Origin: Cyanobacteria bacterium HKST-UBA02
GTDB lineage: Bacteria > Cyanobacteriota > Vampirovibrionia > Obscuribacterales > Obscuribacteraceae
Reading direction: 5' to 3'
DNA: 18,245 bases
NCBI GenBank assembly: GCA_020431945.1
Contig: JAGQHH010000225.1
Coordinates: 1-18,245 of the forward strand
Position 1 is the stretch's first letter, and every line of letters begins with the position of its first letter. The notes under the pieces were generated by a model, which ran no database searches, had not been told where the DNA came from, and saw only the letters and a list, made by a program, of their open reading frames with translations. This document shows, in pieces, positions 1 through 7,355 of this stretch. The position numbers and the translations under genes are program-made.

Positions 1-471
1 TACCGAGTCCGAGAGCACGATCACGGCAGCCCGCACTGGTTTTTCCATGTCCGGCTTGAAATCGGACTTGCCGCCTGTCTTTTCCAGCAGCGTCACGCCT
101 TCGATCTCGGCTATATCATCGAGCATCTTCACCATGTCATAGATTGTCAGGGCGGCTACCGATGCGGCCACCAGGGCTTCCATCTCGACGCCGGTCTTGT
201 GGGTGACCTTGACTGTGGTTTCGATGGTTATCGAGTCTTCGTCGAGGTGAAAGTCCACGCCTACGAAGTCCAGGCTGAGCTGATGGCAATAAGGGATTAT
301 CTGGCTGGTGTTCTTGGCTGCCTGAACCGCCGCCACTTTAGCGACTTCCAGGGGAATGCCCTTGGGTATCTCCTGGTTCTTGATCTTCTCGATGGTGCTC
401 GTGCTGGTGCGGAGCAGAGCACGGGCTCTTGCAGTTCGGAAAGACGGCACTTTGCTGGAGATGTCTCTCAT
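1..471 (-). CDS. moaC: Cyclic pyranopterin monophosphate synthase MoaC, probably fused to a MogA/MoaB domain (partial, runs off left edge)
   Basis: MoaC converts the 3',8-cyclo-GTP made by MoaA into cyclic pyranopterin monophosphate in molybdenum cofactor synthesis (cytosol). The 157 visible codons start at an ATG eight bases after the moaA stop. A GGAGG Shine-Dalgarno lies inside the end of moaA. Family motifs are clear: an N-terminal MRDIS, IPYCHQL near residues 59-65 (most MoaC have CHPL), TGVEMEAL near 93-100, LTIYDM near 108-113, and the catalytic-region LLEKTGGKSDF near 127-137. A normal MoaC ends soon after the KSD motif. Here the frame stays open through EKPVRAAVIVLSDSV, which looks like the first beta strand of the MogA/MoaB molybdopterin-binding fold. 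This suggests a bifunctional MoaC-MogA/MoaB protein; only its first residues are visible. Last gene of the moaD-E-A-C order. MoaC is nearly certain; the fusion is likely. Confidence 0.93.
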   Translation of the reverse strand, partial: MRDISSKVPSFRTARARALLRTSTSTIEKIKNQEIPKGIPLEVAKVAAVQAAKNTSQIIPYCHQLSLDFVGVDFHLDEDSITIETTVKVTHKTGVEMEALVAASVAALTIYDMVKMLDDIAEIEGVTLLEKTGGKSDFKPDMEKPVRAAVIVLSDSV

Positions 472-479
472 CTGTCTGT

Positions 480-1463
480 TTATCCTCCGATCTCGATCAT
501 GGCGCGATTGTCAGCGGCGGCAATCTCCTCGGCTGGAGGGTGGGCTTCGGGTTTCTGTGCAAGGGCCTCCAGGATCATCGCTTCAATTTCCTCGTTGGTG
601 GCTCCCTGCCGAATCCTATCTTTCATGTTGAGCTCGGCCGGGTAGAAGAGGCAGGATTTGATCGAGCCGTCGGCTGTCAGGCGCAGCCTGTTGCAGGTAC
701 TGCAGAAGCTGTCAGACATCGAGCTGACGAAGCTTACTGTACCAGTTGCTCCGGCGACGGCGAAATCCTTTGCAACAGCCGAGGTTTCGCTTGCAAGGGG
801 ACTCAAGCTGTAGCGGCTCTCGATGGTCTCGATCATCTGTCTGTAGGTGATCACCCGATCGATTTTCCAGTCGTTGTTCTTGAACGGCATGAACTCGATG
901 AAGCGGACATTGATCCGTCTGTCCTCGGTGAGAGCTACGAAATCCAGGATCTCGTCGTCATTGACACCGGCAATCATTACGACATTCAGTTTGAGGCTGT
1001 CGAAGTCCAGGCGCAGTGCTTCTTCGAGCCCGGCCATAACGCGATGGTGCTCGTCTCGACCGGTGATCTTGAGAAAGCGCTCCGGCCTGAGGCTGTCCAG
1101 GCTGATGTTCAGATGAGAGAGTCCGGCGCTTTTGATCCGCCCGGCATGCTCGCTGAGCAGAGCGGCATTCGTCGTCATGGCCAGGACGTCAAGCCCTTCG
1201 ATGCGGCGGAGGCTGGCGATCAGGACATGGAGGTCGCGACGCATGAGGGGCTCACCGCCGGTGAGGCGGATCTTGTCGATTCCCATGCTGACGAAAACGC
1301 GGCAAACGCGCTCCAACTCCTCGAAGGTGAGAAGCTCGGCACGGTCTTTCCAGACCAGCCCTTCAGCGGGCATGCAGTAAAAACAGCGGAGGTTGCACCT
1401 GTCGGTGACAGAGATGCGCAGATAGCTGTGCTTGCGTCCGTAGTTGTCGATTAGCTTATGCAT
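480..1463 (-). CDS. moaA: GTP 3',8-cyclase MoaA (radical SAM)
   Basis: MoaA catalyses the first step of molybdenum cofactor synthesis, the radical-SAM rearrangement of GTP to 3',8-cyclo-GTP. From the ATG at 1463 the protein has 327 residues, the usual family length. It shows the radical SAM cluster motif CNLRCFYC (Cys23, 27, 30), the LTGGEPL SAM-binding stretch, the second C-terminal [4Fe-4S] site C-x2-C-x13-C (Cys254, 257, 271), and the conserved C-terminal Gly-Gly tail needed for activity in known MoaA. An in-frame TTG at 1478 would add five residues. I prefer the ATG because MHKLIDNYGRKHSYLRIS fits the family N-terminus. Neither start has a strong Shine-Dalgarno. The ATG start overlaps the moaE stop by 13 bases, so translational coupling is likely. 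Confidence 0.97.
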   Translation of the reverse strand: MHKLIDNYGRKHSYLRISVTDRCNLRCFYCMPAEGLVWKDRAELLTFEELERVCRVFVSMGIDKIRLTGGEPLMRRDLHVLIASLRRIEGLDVLAMTTNAALLSEHAGRIKSAGLSHLNISLDSLRPERFLKITGRDEHHRVMAGLEEALRLDFDSLKLNVVMIAGVNDDEILDFVALTEDRRINVRFIEFMPFKNNDWKIDRVITYRQMIETIESRYSLSPLASETSAVAKDFAVAGATGTVSFVSSMSDSFCSTCNRLRLTADGSIKSCLFYPAELNMKDRIRQGATNEEIEAMILEALAQKPEAHPPAEEIAAADNRAMIEIGG

Positions 1464-1879
1464 GAATGCTGAGAGCAATTTACCCAGGTGTGACTGCCGT
1501 CCTCGTAGGTTTCTCGTTTCCAGATAGGCAGCCTGTGCTTGATCTCGTCGATGATATAGCGACAGGCTGCAAATGCTGCGTCCCGGTGCTCGGCGGTGAC
1601 CGCCACATAGACTGCCAGGTCGCCTATACCCAGGAGTCCTGTTCGGTGCGTTGCCCGGGCATCGATGAGAGCGAATCTCTCTCTGGCTTCATCGATGATA
1701 CGCCGGCCTTCTATGATCGCCATATCTTCGTAGGCTTCGTATTCCAGGCTGGTAACTGTCTTCCCTTCGTTCTTGATTCTTACCCAGCCCTCGAAAGTAG
1801 CCAGGGCGCCGGCTCGTGCGTCAGCCAGGGCGAGGCGCTCCTGACCGGGCTCTATGAAGCTGTCCGATAACCTGAACAT
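1451..1879 (-). CDS. moaE: Molybdopterin synthase catalytic subunit MoaE
   Basis: This is the large, catalytic subunit of molybdopterin synthase. It holds cyclic pyranopterin monophosphate while sulfur is transferred from the thiocarboxylated MoaD C-terminus. The 142 residues match the family length. Visible hallmarks are GALATFEGWVR near 24-34, HRTGLLGIGD near 78-87, VAVTAEHRDAAF near 92-103, and IIDEIKHRLPIWKRE near 109-123. Lys114 and Lys121 in the last motif correspond to the two active-site lysines of E. coli MoaE (119 and 126). The ATG directly follows the moaD stop (TAG-ATG) with an AGGAGG Shine-Dalgarno inside the moaD tail. The 3' end overlaps moaA. Adjacent moaD and moaE fit their obligate complex. 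Confidence 0.96.
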   Translation of the reverse strand: MFRLSDSFIEPGQERLALADARAGALATFEGWVRIKNEGKTVTSLEYEAYEDMAIIEGRRIIDEARERFALIDARATHRTGLLGIGDLAVYVAVTAEHRDAAFAACRYIIDEIKHRLPIWKRETYEDGSHTWVNCSQHSCIS

Positions 1880-2137
1880 CTAGCCTCCTGCCACCGGCGG
1901 GATGAAAACAACCAGATCACCGTCTTTCAAAACTTCCTGCCAGTCGGTCATGGTGTTGTTGACCGCCACTCCCAGGCGGTGGCGATCGAGGCTCAGTCCG
2001 TGTCTTTCCGCAAGTTCCTGGTAGAGGTCCGCAGCAGTCTCGGCTCCGCTCTCTAAGGTTTCGGCAGCCAGTCCACGCTCTTCTTTGAGTATGGCGAAAT
2101 ACCGGATGCTCAAGTTTTTCCGCCTGCCGGCCAGCAT
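1880..2137 (-). CDS. moaD: Molybdopterin synthase sulfur carrier subunit MoaD
   Basis: MoaD is a ubiquitin-fold sulfur carrier. Its C-terminal glycine is thiocarboxylated and donates sulfur to the pterin within the MoaD-MoaE complex. The sequence has the family features: an early strand SIRYFAILKEERG, a middle AADLYQELAERHGL, then VAVNNTMTDW, LKDGDLVVFIPPVAGG and the essential terminal Gly-Gly. I start it at the ATG at 2137 (85 residues), which has a GAGG eight bases upstream and gives a normal MoaD length. The frame is open to a GTG at 2182 (100 residues), but that start lacks a Shine-Dalgarno and would add 15 residues not expected in MoaD. First gene of the leftward moa operon; its promoter should lie in 2138-2266. 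Confidence 0.93.
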   Translation of the reverse strand: MLAGRRKNLSIRYFAILKEERGLAAETLESGAETAADLYQELAERHGLSLDRHRLGVAVNNTMTDWQEVLKDGDLVVFIPPVAGG

Positions 2138-2234
2138 GGAATAAGCCTCGATCTCGATGTCAACAGTCGATGATTTTGGCACAGTAGACTGATTTTGTCA
2201 TTACATAGATGGAAGTCTGCTAATATCCTCGGGT

Positions 2235-2251
2235 ACAACTTATACAGTTGT
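2235..2251. promoter_or_regulatory. Perfect inverted repeat in the moaD / repeat-protein divergent region (candidate operator)
   Basis: ACAACT at 2235-2240 and AGTTGT at 2246-2251 are perfect 6-bp arms around TATAC. The site sits 15 bases before the GTG of the plus-strand operon, in the short region shared by two divergent operons. A loose extended -10 (TGCTAATAT, 2218-2226) lies just upstream, with TTGTCA at 2195-2200 as a poorly spaced -35. The symmetry and position suit a repressor or activator site. No factor can be named, and such a repeat can arise by chance. Confidence 0.35.
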
Positions 2252-2266
2252 CAGAGGCGATCTTGA

Positions 2267-3490
2267 GTGAAGAAAGTGACGAATTCGCCCGACGAGTTGA
2301 AACTCGGATCTTTGCTGTCTCACTTCGGAGTGGTTTCGGAGCAGGACGTCAGGCGCGGTCTGGTTCTTTCCAAGCACACCGGGCTTCCTCTGGGGAAGTG
2401 TCTGGTGATGCTCGATATCACCGTGCCGGAAGTCGTGCGTGCTGCTGTCGAGGCGCAGTCCATGCTGAAGGACAGCCTCATCGACATGGAATCCGCCAGC
2501 GAGGCCATGGGGGTGGTCCAGCGAAAAAAGTGGACTCTTCCCGATGCTCTCATCGTCCTGGGGGTGGACGCCTACGCCAGCCGTGGAACCAGGCTGGGCG
2601 AACTACTGGCCTCTTCGCAGCATCTCACTGCCGAGCAGCTCGATATTGCGCTTAGAGCAAGCGACACTTCCGGGCTGCCTCTCGGGCGAGTTCTGATACT
2701 CCTGGACAAGCTCAATGCCAGCTCTCTCAGTCTGGCTCTGGAGCTTCAGCATGATGTTCGGGCCGGCAAGGTCGAGCGGGGCAGCGCCGTGGATCGTCTC
2801 AAGCAGGAGAAGCCCGAGCCGGGCGGTTCCGTCAGCGCCGAGGACGCCAAGAAAATCAAGGTCGGTGAGCTTCTCGTATCGGCTTCTGTCCTGAGCGAGG
2901 CCGAGGTTCTCTCGGCGGTCCAGATGGCGAAGGCCAACGACAAGATGGTGGGCGAAGTGCTTATCGAGATGGGCTGGCTTACCGAAGAATTGTTGACGGT
3001 ATCCCTCCGTCTCCAGGAGATGATCTGGTCCGGCGGGGTGTCGGCCAAGCGCGCTTCCCGGTCCTTGCAGCAGATCTGCAGTTCCGGTCTCAATCCCGAC
3101 GAGAGCCTGAAAGAGCTGGGTCTGGCTCCTTCATCGCTTCAGAAAGACCTGACCTATTGCGATTTTCTGCGCCTGAGCGGCTACCTGAGCCGGGATGCCA
3201 TGAAAAACATTATCAGGGACATCATGAGCAGTCCCGAGATGGTGGCGCTGGTGATGCGGCATGCCAGGAGCTCTGGAGAGATGTCCTCCAATTATCTGAA
3301 AGAGGCGATCAAGCTCAGTTTTCGTGATTCGGAGCTGCTCGCCAGGCTGATCAAAGAAGTCAGACCGAAGGATGCTTATTTGATGGATTCGGGGCTCATC
3401 ATGCATGAGCTCCTCAAAAACGGCAAGCTGACCCTCGACCAGGCGCTCATCAACTTCACAATCAGGCGAAACGGTCTGGAAGTCAAATAA
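2267..3490 (+). CDS. Repeat protein resembling MshEN/GspE N-terminal domains; first gene of the kinase operon
   Basis: This 407-residue protein has no signal peptide, membrane helix or catalytic domain. It contains three related units of about 70 residues, near 12-82, 109-178 and 198-268, plus a weaker fourth in the last third. Each unit repeats the pattern [R/K]-[L/V]-G-x-L-L ... L/V-x-x-A-[L/V] ... G-x-x-[L/V]-G-x-x-L. Examples are KLGSLL with PLGKCL, RLGELL with PLGRVL, and KVGELL with MVGEVL. This is the signature of MshEN/GspE N-terminal domains, some of which bind c-di-GMP. The ATPase part of GspE is absent, and the first ligand-side Gln of the canonical motif appears replaced, so ligand binding is uncertain. 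The GTG start has GAGG nine bases upstream. The peptidase gene follows after 21 bp, so the two are probably co-transcribed. Possibly an adaptor or nucleotide sensor for the kinases; that is inference. Confidence 0.8.
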   Translation: MKKVTNSPDELKLGSLLSHFGVVSEQDVRRGLVLSKHTGLPLGKCLVMLDITVPEVVRAAVEAQSMLKDSLIDMESASEAMGVVQRKKWTLPDALIVLGVDAYASRGTRLGELLASSQHLTAEQLDIALRASDTSGLPLGRVLILLDKLNASSLSLALELQHDVRAGKVERGSAVDRLKQEKPEPGGSVSAEDAKKIKVGELLVSASVLSEAEVLSAVQMAKANDKMVGEVLIEMGWLTEELLTVSLRLQEMIWSGGVSAKRASRSLQQICSSGLNPDESLKELGLAPSSLQKDLTYCDFLRLSGYLSRDAMKNIIRDIMSSPEMVALVMRHARSSGEMSSNYLKEAIKLSFRDSELLARLIKEVRPKDAYLMDSGLIMHELLKNGKLTLDQALINFTIRRNGLEVK

Positions 3491-3511
3491 GCGCCGCAAT
3501 AGGAGCTGAAG

Positions 3512-5533
3512 ATGACAGAAAGCAAAAGCAGAGCACCTTTCGGAACCTGGAAATCGCCGGTGCAGGCCGGTGATATCGCCAGTGGTACCATACGTCTCGG
3601 TCAGGTTTTTGTCGACACTGCCGCCGGGTCCGAAGGAGAGCCGGAGAATAGCGCGATTTACTGGCTGGAAGGCAGGCCGAGCGAGGGCGGTCGTACCGTG
3701 ATCGTTCGTGCCGGAGAAGGCGGTGATCCGGAAGACCTCCTGCCCGCCCCCTTCGATGCGCGCAGCCTTGTCCATGAATATGGCGGCGCCGCCATGGTGG
3801 TGCACCGCTCGAAGATTTATTTCGTCAACTACAAAGACCAGCGGCTCTACCTGCTCGAGAAGGGCGCCGAGCCCCGGGCGATCACGCCCGATGGACCCTG
3901 GCGATACGCCGACATGGCTGTATCCGGGGACGGCAGATATATCGTCTGTGTCTTGGAAGAGCATGTAGAGGAAGCCAAAGAGCCGGAGAACAAGCTTGCT
4001 GTCATCGATCTCGAGGGGGGCTCTCCCGAGCCCCGCACCATAGCCCATGGTCATGATTTCTACGCCTGCCCTCGCTTTTCTCCGGGAGGCCATGGGCTCG
4101 TCTATCTCGCCTGGGATCATCCGAACATGCCCTGGGACGGCACTTATCTCTATAGTGCCTCGATTGGTGCTGATTTCACCCTGGAGGAGCCCCGGCTCAT
4201 CGCGGGAGAAGGCGGTGAGGAGTCGGTTTTTCAGCCGTCCTATTCACCTTCGGGAGTGCTTCACTTCGTTTCGGATCGCGATGGTTTCTGGAATCTCTTT
4301 CGTCTCGATGAAGATCAGTCAGTCCGGTCGGTGAAGGTACTTCCGGATCTGGCCCGTCGCGAATTCGGCATGCCCCTCTGGGTCTTTGGCATGTCTACGT
4401 ATGCATTTCTTGCCGACGGCAGTATTGTAGTAGCCAGCAATGATCTGGGGGTCTGGCATCTCGGCTTGATCAGCGGGAAGGATGGAAGTTATATTGAATT
4501 CGGCCGGAGCGACGGCAGCGCCCGGGCATATACCGAATTCGCCTATGTCGTGAGTAACGGCGCCTCGACAGCCATGCTCGCGGGCTCGCCGGTGTCTCCT
4601 ATGGCGGTAGTCTCGCTCGATCCGGGCTCGGGAGCATTCACGGTCCTGAGGCAGAATACGACTATCGAGCTCGATCCTGGCTATATGTCCCGTCCTGAGG
4701 TGATCGAATTTCCGACCACTGGGGGAAAGGCCGCCTATGCTTTCTACTATCCGCCTCTGAACAAGGATTTCGAAGGCGAGGCCGGCGAGCTCCCGCCCCT
4801 TCTGGTAAAGAGCCACGGCGGTCCCACCGGATCGACTTCCACTACCCTCAATCTCGCCTACCAGTACTGGACGAGCCGTGGTTTCGCCGTCGTCGATGTC
4901 AACTATGGCGGAAGCACAGGCTATGGGCGGGAGTATATGAAGCGTCTGGAAGGCAACTGGGGTGTGGTGGATGTAGACGACTGCGAGAATGCTGCACTGT
5001 ATCTGGTGCGAGAGGGGAAGGTGGATGGTGAGCGCCTGGCAATCACCGGCGGCAGCGCCGGTGGCTATACTACGCTCTGTGTCCTCACTTTCAAGGATTC
5101 GTTCAAGGCCGGCGCCAGCCATTTCGGTATCGGTGATTTAGAATCCCTGGCCCTGGAGACCCACAAATTCGAGTCTCGCTATGGCGACAGGCTGGTAGGT
5201 CCCTATCCGGAGCGCAAGGACCTGTACTACGAGCGCTCGCCGATCAATTTTACCGATCGCCTGAGCTGCCCTCTGATCATTTTTCAGGGGCTCGAAGACA
5301 AAGTGGTGCCGCCCAGCCAGGCTGAAGCCATGGTGAAAGCTCTCCGGGAAAAGAAGCTACCGGTGGCTTATATAGCTTATGAAGGCGAGCAGCACGGATT
5401 CAGAAAGGCTGCCAATATAAAACGAACTCTCGAGGCGGAATTCTATTTCTACTGCCGGATTTTCGGTATCCAGCCTGCGGACAAGATCGAGCCTGTGCCT
5501 ATCGACAATCTCAAAGCCGGAGCGCCTGCTTGA
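3512..5533 (+). CDS. S9 family (prolyl oligopeptidase / acylaminoacyl-peptidase type) serine peptidase
   Basis: Cytosolic serine peptidase of 673 residues with the two-part S9 layout. The first ~390 residues form a beta-propeller (for example FSPGGHGLVYLAWDHPNMPW near 189-208, SYSPSGVLHFVSDRDGFWNL near 243-262) that limits access to folded proteins. An alpha/beta hydrolase domain follows. Its motifs are KSHGGPTG near 433-440 (oxyanion region), VDVNYGGSTGYGREY near 461-475, the nucleophile elbow GGSAGG with Ser515, the acid FQGLEDKVVP with Asp596, and the base EQHGF with His628. The triad and spacing are complete, so it should be active on short peptides. The ATG has AGGAG six bases upstream. 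No export signal is seen. It lies between the repeat protein and the first kinase, and its TGA touches the kinase GTG. Exact substrate preference (dipeptidyl, acylaminoacyl or prolyl) cannot be read from sequence. Confidence 0.93.
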   Translation: MTESKSRAPFGTWKSPVQAGDIASGTIRLGQVFVDTAAGSEGEPENSAIYWLEGRPSEGGRTVIVRAGEGGDPEDLLPAPFDARSLVHEYGGAAMVVHRSKIYFVNYKDQRLYLLEKGAEPRAITPDGPWRYADMAVSGDGRYIVCVLEEHVEEAKEPENKLAVIDLEGGSPEPRTIAHGHDFYACPRFSPGGHGLVYLAWDHPNMPWDGTYLYSASIGADFTLEEPRLIAGEGGEESVFQPSYSPSGVLHFVSDRDGFWNLFRLDEDQSVRSVKVLPDLARREFGMPLWVFGMSTYAFLADGSIVVASNDLGVWHLGLISGKDGSYIEFGRSDGSARAYTEFAYVVSNGASTAMLAGSPVSPMAVVSLDPGSGAFTVLRQNTTIELDPGYMSRPEVIEFPTTGGKAAYAFYYPPLNKDFEGEAGELPPLLVKSHGGPTGSTSTTLNLAYQYWTSRGFAVVDVNYGGSTGYGREYMKRLEGNWGVVDVDDCENAALYLVREGKVDGERLAITGGSAGGYTTLCVLTFKDSFKAGASHFGIGDLESLALETHKFESRYGDRLVGPYPERKDLYYERSPINFTDRLSCPLIIFQGLEDKVVPPSQAEAMVKALREKKLPVAYIAYEGEQHGFRKAANIKRTLEAEFYFYCRIFGIQPADKIEPVPIDNLKAGAPA

Positions 5534-7354
5534 GTGGGCGACATTGTATCCGGTTTGCCCGACCGCTACGAGATCCTCGAGACTTTCGGCGAGGGCGGAA
5601 TGGGAGTCGTTTATCGAGCTATCGATACGGCTTTGAAAAAAGAGGTGGCGATCAAAGCTCTGAAAGCGGGAAGCGAGGCGGAGCTCGCCGCGCGCTTTCA
5701 GAGGGAAGCCCAGACATTGAGCCGGCTCAATCACAGGAATGTTGTCGGGGTCCTGGATTTCGGTCTCAACGACGGCGGAATGCCCTATATGGTTATGGAT
5801 TTCGTAGCCGGTCGGACCCTGGCCAGCATTCTGGATGAAGAAGGTCCTCTGCCCCTGGAAAAGGTGGCATCGATCATGAGCCAGCTCTGTGATGGTCTTG
5901 CGGCAGCCCATCGTCAGGGAGTGGTTCATCGCGATCTGAAGCCGGCTAACGTGATTGTCGGTGAAGACGGCGAGAGCGTCACGATTGTGGATTTCGGCCT
6001 GGCTCGTTTCGTCGAGGGCGCCGGTCAGAGCGCTACCCTTACCCGCCCTGGAACGGTGATGGGTAGCCCGTTCTATATGAGTCCCGAGCAGGCATCGGGC
6101 GCCGAGGCGGATGCCCGTTCGGACATCTATTCGCTCGGCTGTATCTTATTCAAGATGCTTACCGGCAGTGAGCCTTTCCGGGGAGAGACTGCAGTCGAGA
6201 CCTTGATGATCAAGAGCAAGTCCACGCCACCTGAGCTTTCTTCTTTCACCGACCGGGATTTGCCGGCTGGCCTCGATGCCGTCATCGAGGGGTGTCTCGC
6301 TCTTTCTCCCGGGGATCGATTCGGCACGGTGGAGGAGCTCGATGTAAAGCTTTCCGAGGCTCTGGGAGAGCAAGAGCCTGGTCCCGAGGAGTATGAGAAT
6401 CGCGTGAGCGCACCGGGTCGAGGCGGGCGCTTTTCAGGTCCGGCTATTTTGTTGGTCGTTTCGGGACTTCTCCTCTTCGCCTTTGCTATCCGGTATTTCA
6501 GCTATTCGTCCGAGCATGGGGCGTCGTCGACGCGTGTTCACCGATCCGGAGATAGCGATAATCTGGGCACCATGCTCGAAAAAGTTCAAGAACTGAAGAG
6601 CGGATACAATCTGGACCGAAAACTGGACGGAGCGAGCTTAGAGGACATTCCAGGTGGATTGCGGGTGCATCTGGCGGAGAATCATCATCTAGAGGGGCTT
6701 CCGGATAGACTTGCGCGACTGGAGTTGAGCGAGTCGAAAGTTTCGAGCGAAGGATTCGATCACCTTAGGAACAGAGGAATCAAATCCCTCAAGATATGGG
6801 AGTCCGGAACCATCGATCTGAAGGCGGCCAGGTCAATAGCTCACCTGGACACCCTGGAGAATCTGGAATTCGATTCCTGCAGCAATTTGAAAGATGAGGT
6901 CCTGGCTCCACTTGTCTCACTGCCCCGGCTGAAGCGTTTGAGCGTGACTAACTGTAGCGGTATCGATAACGGTATCGTGAAATATCTCGCCGCCATGCCG
7001 GTTCTCGAGAGTCTGGATATCTCCGGGACGTCTTTCGCCCCGGCGAGTCTTCCTGGTCTGGCGGCGGTAAAACGGCTCTCTACCCTGAGTGTCGCTCGCT
7101 TGAATCTTGGCGACGAGCAGATGCACCTTCTGACCGGGCTCCCGGTGAAAGTACTGGTGGTCTCTTCCAATCATGCTCTCACCGGGGGTGGCATCGGCAC
7201 TCTGGCGCATAATCCGAGTTTGAGACAGATCGATCTGCGCCACTGCCAGAATGTAACTGCCGAGCAATTGCGGGCTCTCAGAAAGGAATTCCCGGGAATT
7301 AACTTCGTGATCGAGAGCCAGAATGAGAATCGGCTGAATTCGGAGACTTTCTGA
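5534..7354 (+). CDS. Membrane Ser/Thr protein kinase with C-terminal leucine-rich repeats (kinase 1)
   Basis: Hanks-type kinase of 606 residues. The catalytic domain spans about 11-275: glycine loop GEGGMGVV (19-26), VAIK with Lys41, HRDLKPAN with Asp134, DFG with Asp153, and activation-segment end SPE at 183-185 preceded by TLTRPGTVMGSPFYM. All catalytic residues are present. One transmembrane helix lies near 302-322. The outer part (about 395-595) holds leucine-rich repeats of about 24 residues, with units such as LENLEFDSCSNLKDEVLAPL and LKRLSVTNCSGIDNGIVKYL. The likely topology is kinase inside, LRR outside, suggesting a receptor for an extracellular or envelope ligand. The GTG start abuts the peptidase stop (TGAGTG), and the next kinase starts one base after its TGA. 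It is the most divergent of the three tandem kinases in the LRR part. Targets are unknown. Confidence 0.95.
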   Translation: MGDIVSGLPDRYEILETFGEGGMGVVYRAIDTALKKEVAIKALKAGSEAELAARFQREAQTLSRLNHRNVVGVLDFGLNDGGMPYMVMDFVAGRTLASILDEEGPLPLEKVASIMSQLCDGLAAAHRQGVVHRDLKPANVIVGEDGESVTIVDFGLARFVEGAGQSATLTRPGTVMGSPFYMSPEQASGAEADARSDIYSLGCILFKMLTGSEPFRGETAVETLMIKSKSTPPELSSFTDRDLPAGLDAVIEGCLALSPGDRFGTVEELDVKLSEALGEQEPGPEEYENRVSAPGRGGRFSGPAILLVVSGLLLFAFAIRYFSYSSEHGASSTRVHRSGDSDNLGTMLEKVQELKSGYNLDRKLDGASLEDIPGGLRVHLAENHHLEGLPDRLARLELSESKVSSEGFDHLRNRGIKSLKIWESGTIDLKAARSIAHLDTLENLEFDSCSNLKDEVLAPLVSLPRLKRLSVTNCSGIDNGIVKYLAAMPVLESLDISGTSFAPASLPGLAAVKRLSTLSVARLNLGDEQMHLLTGLPVKVLVVSSNHALTGGGIGTLAHNPSLRQIDLRHCQNVTAEQLRALRKEFPGINFVIESQNENRLNSETF

Positions 7355-7355
7355 A

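Noticed and set aside
429..1454. 341-codon plus-strand open frame
   Set aside because: It lies opposite moaA, which has all family motifs. The plus-strand translation has no recognisable domain and no ribosome-binding site.
2248..2655. 135-codon plus-strand frame overlapping the repeat-protein start
   Set aside because: The composition is Arg/Gly/Ala-rich without motifs. The 2267 frame carries the clear repeats and its own ribosome-binding site.
3131..4120. 329-codon minus-strand open frame
   Set aside because: It overlaps two well-supported plus-strand genes (repeat protein and S9 peptidase) and has no coding features.
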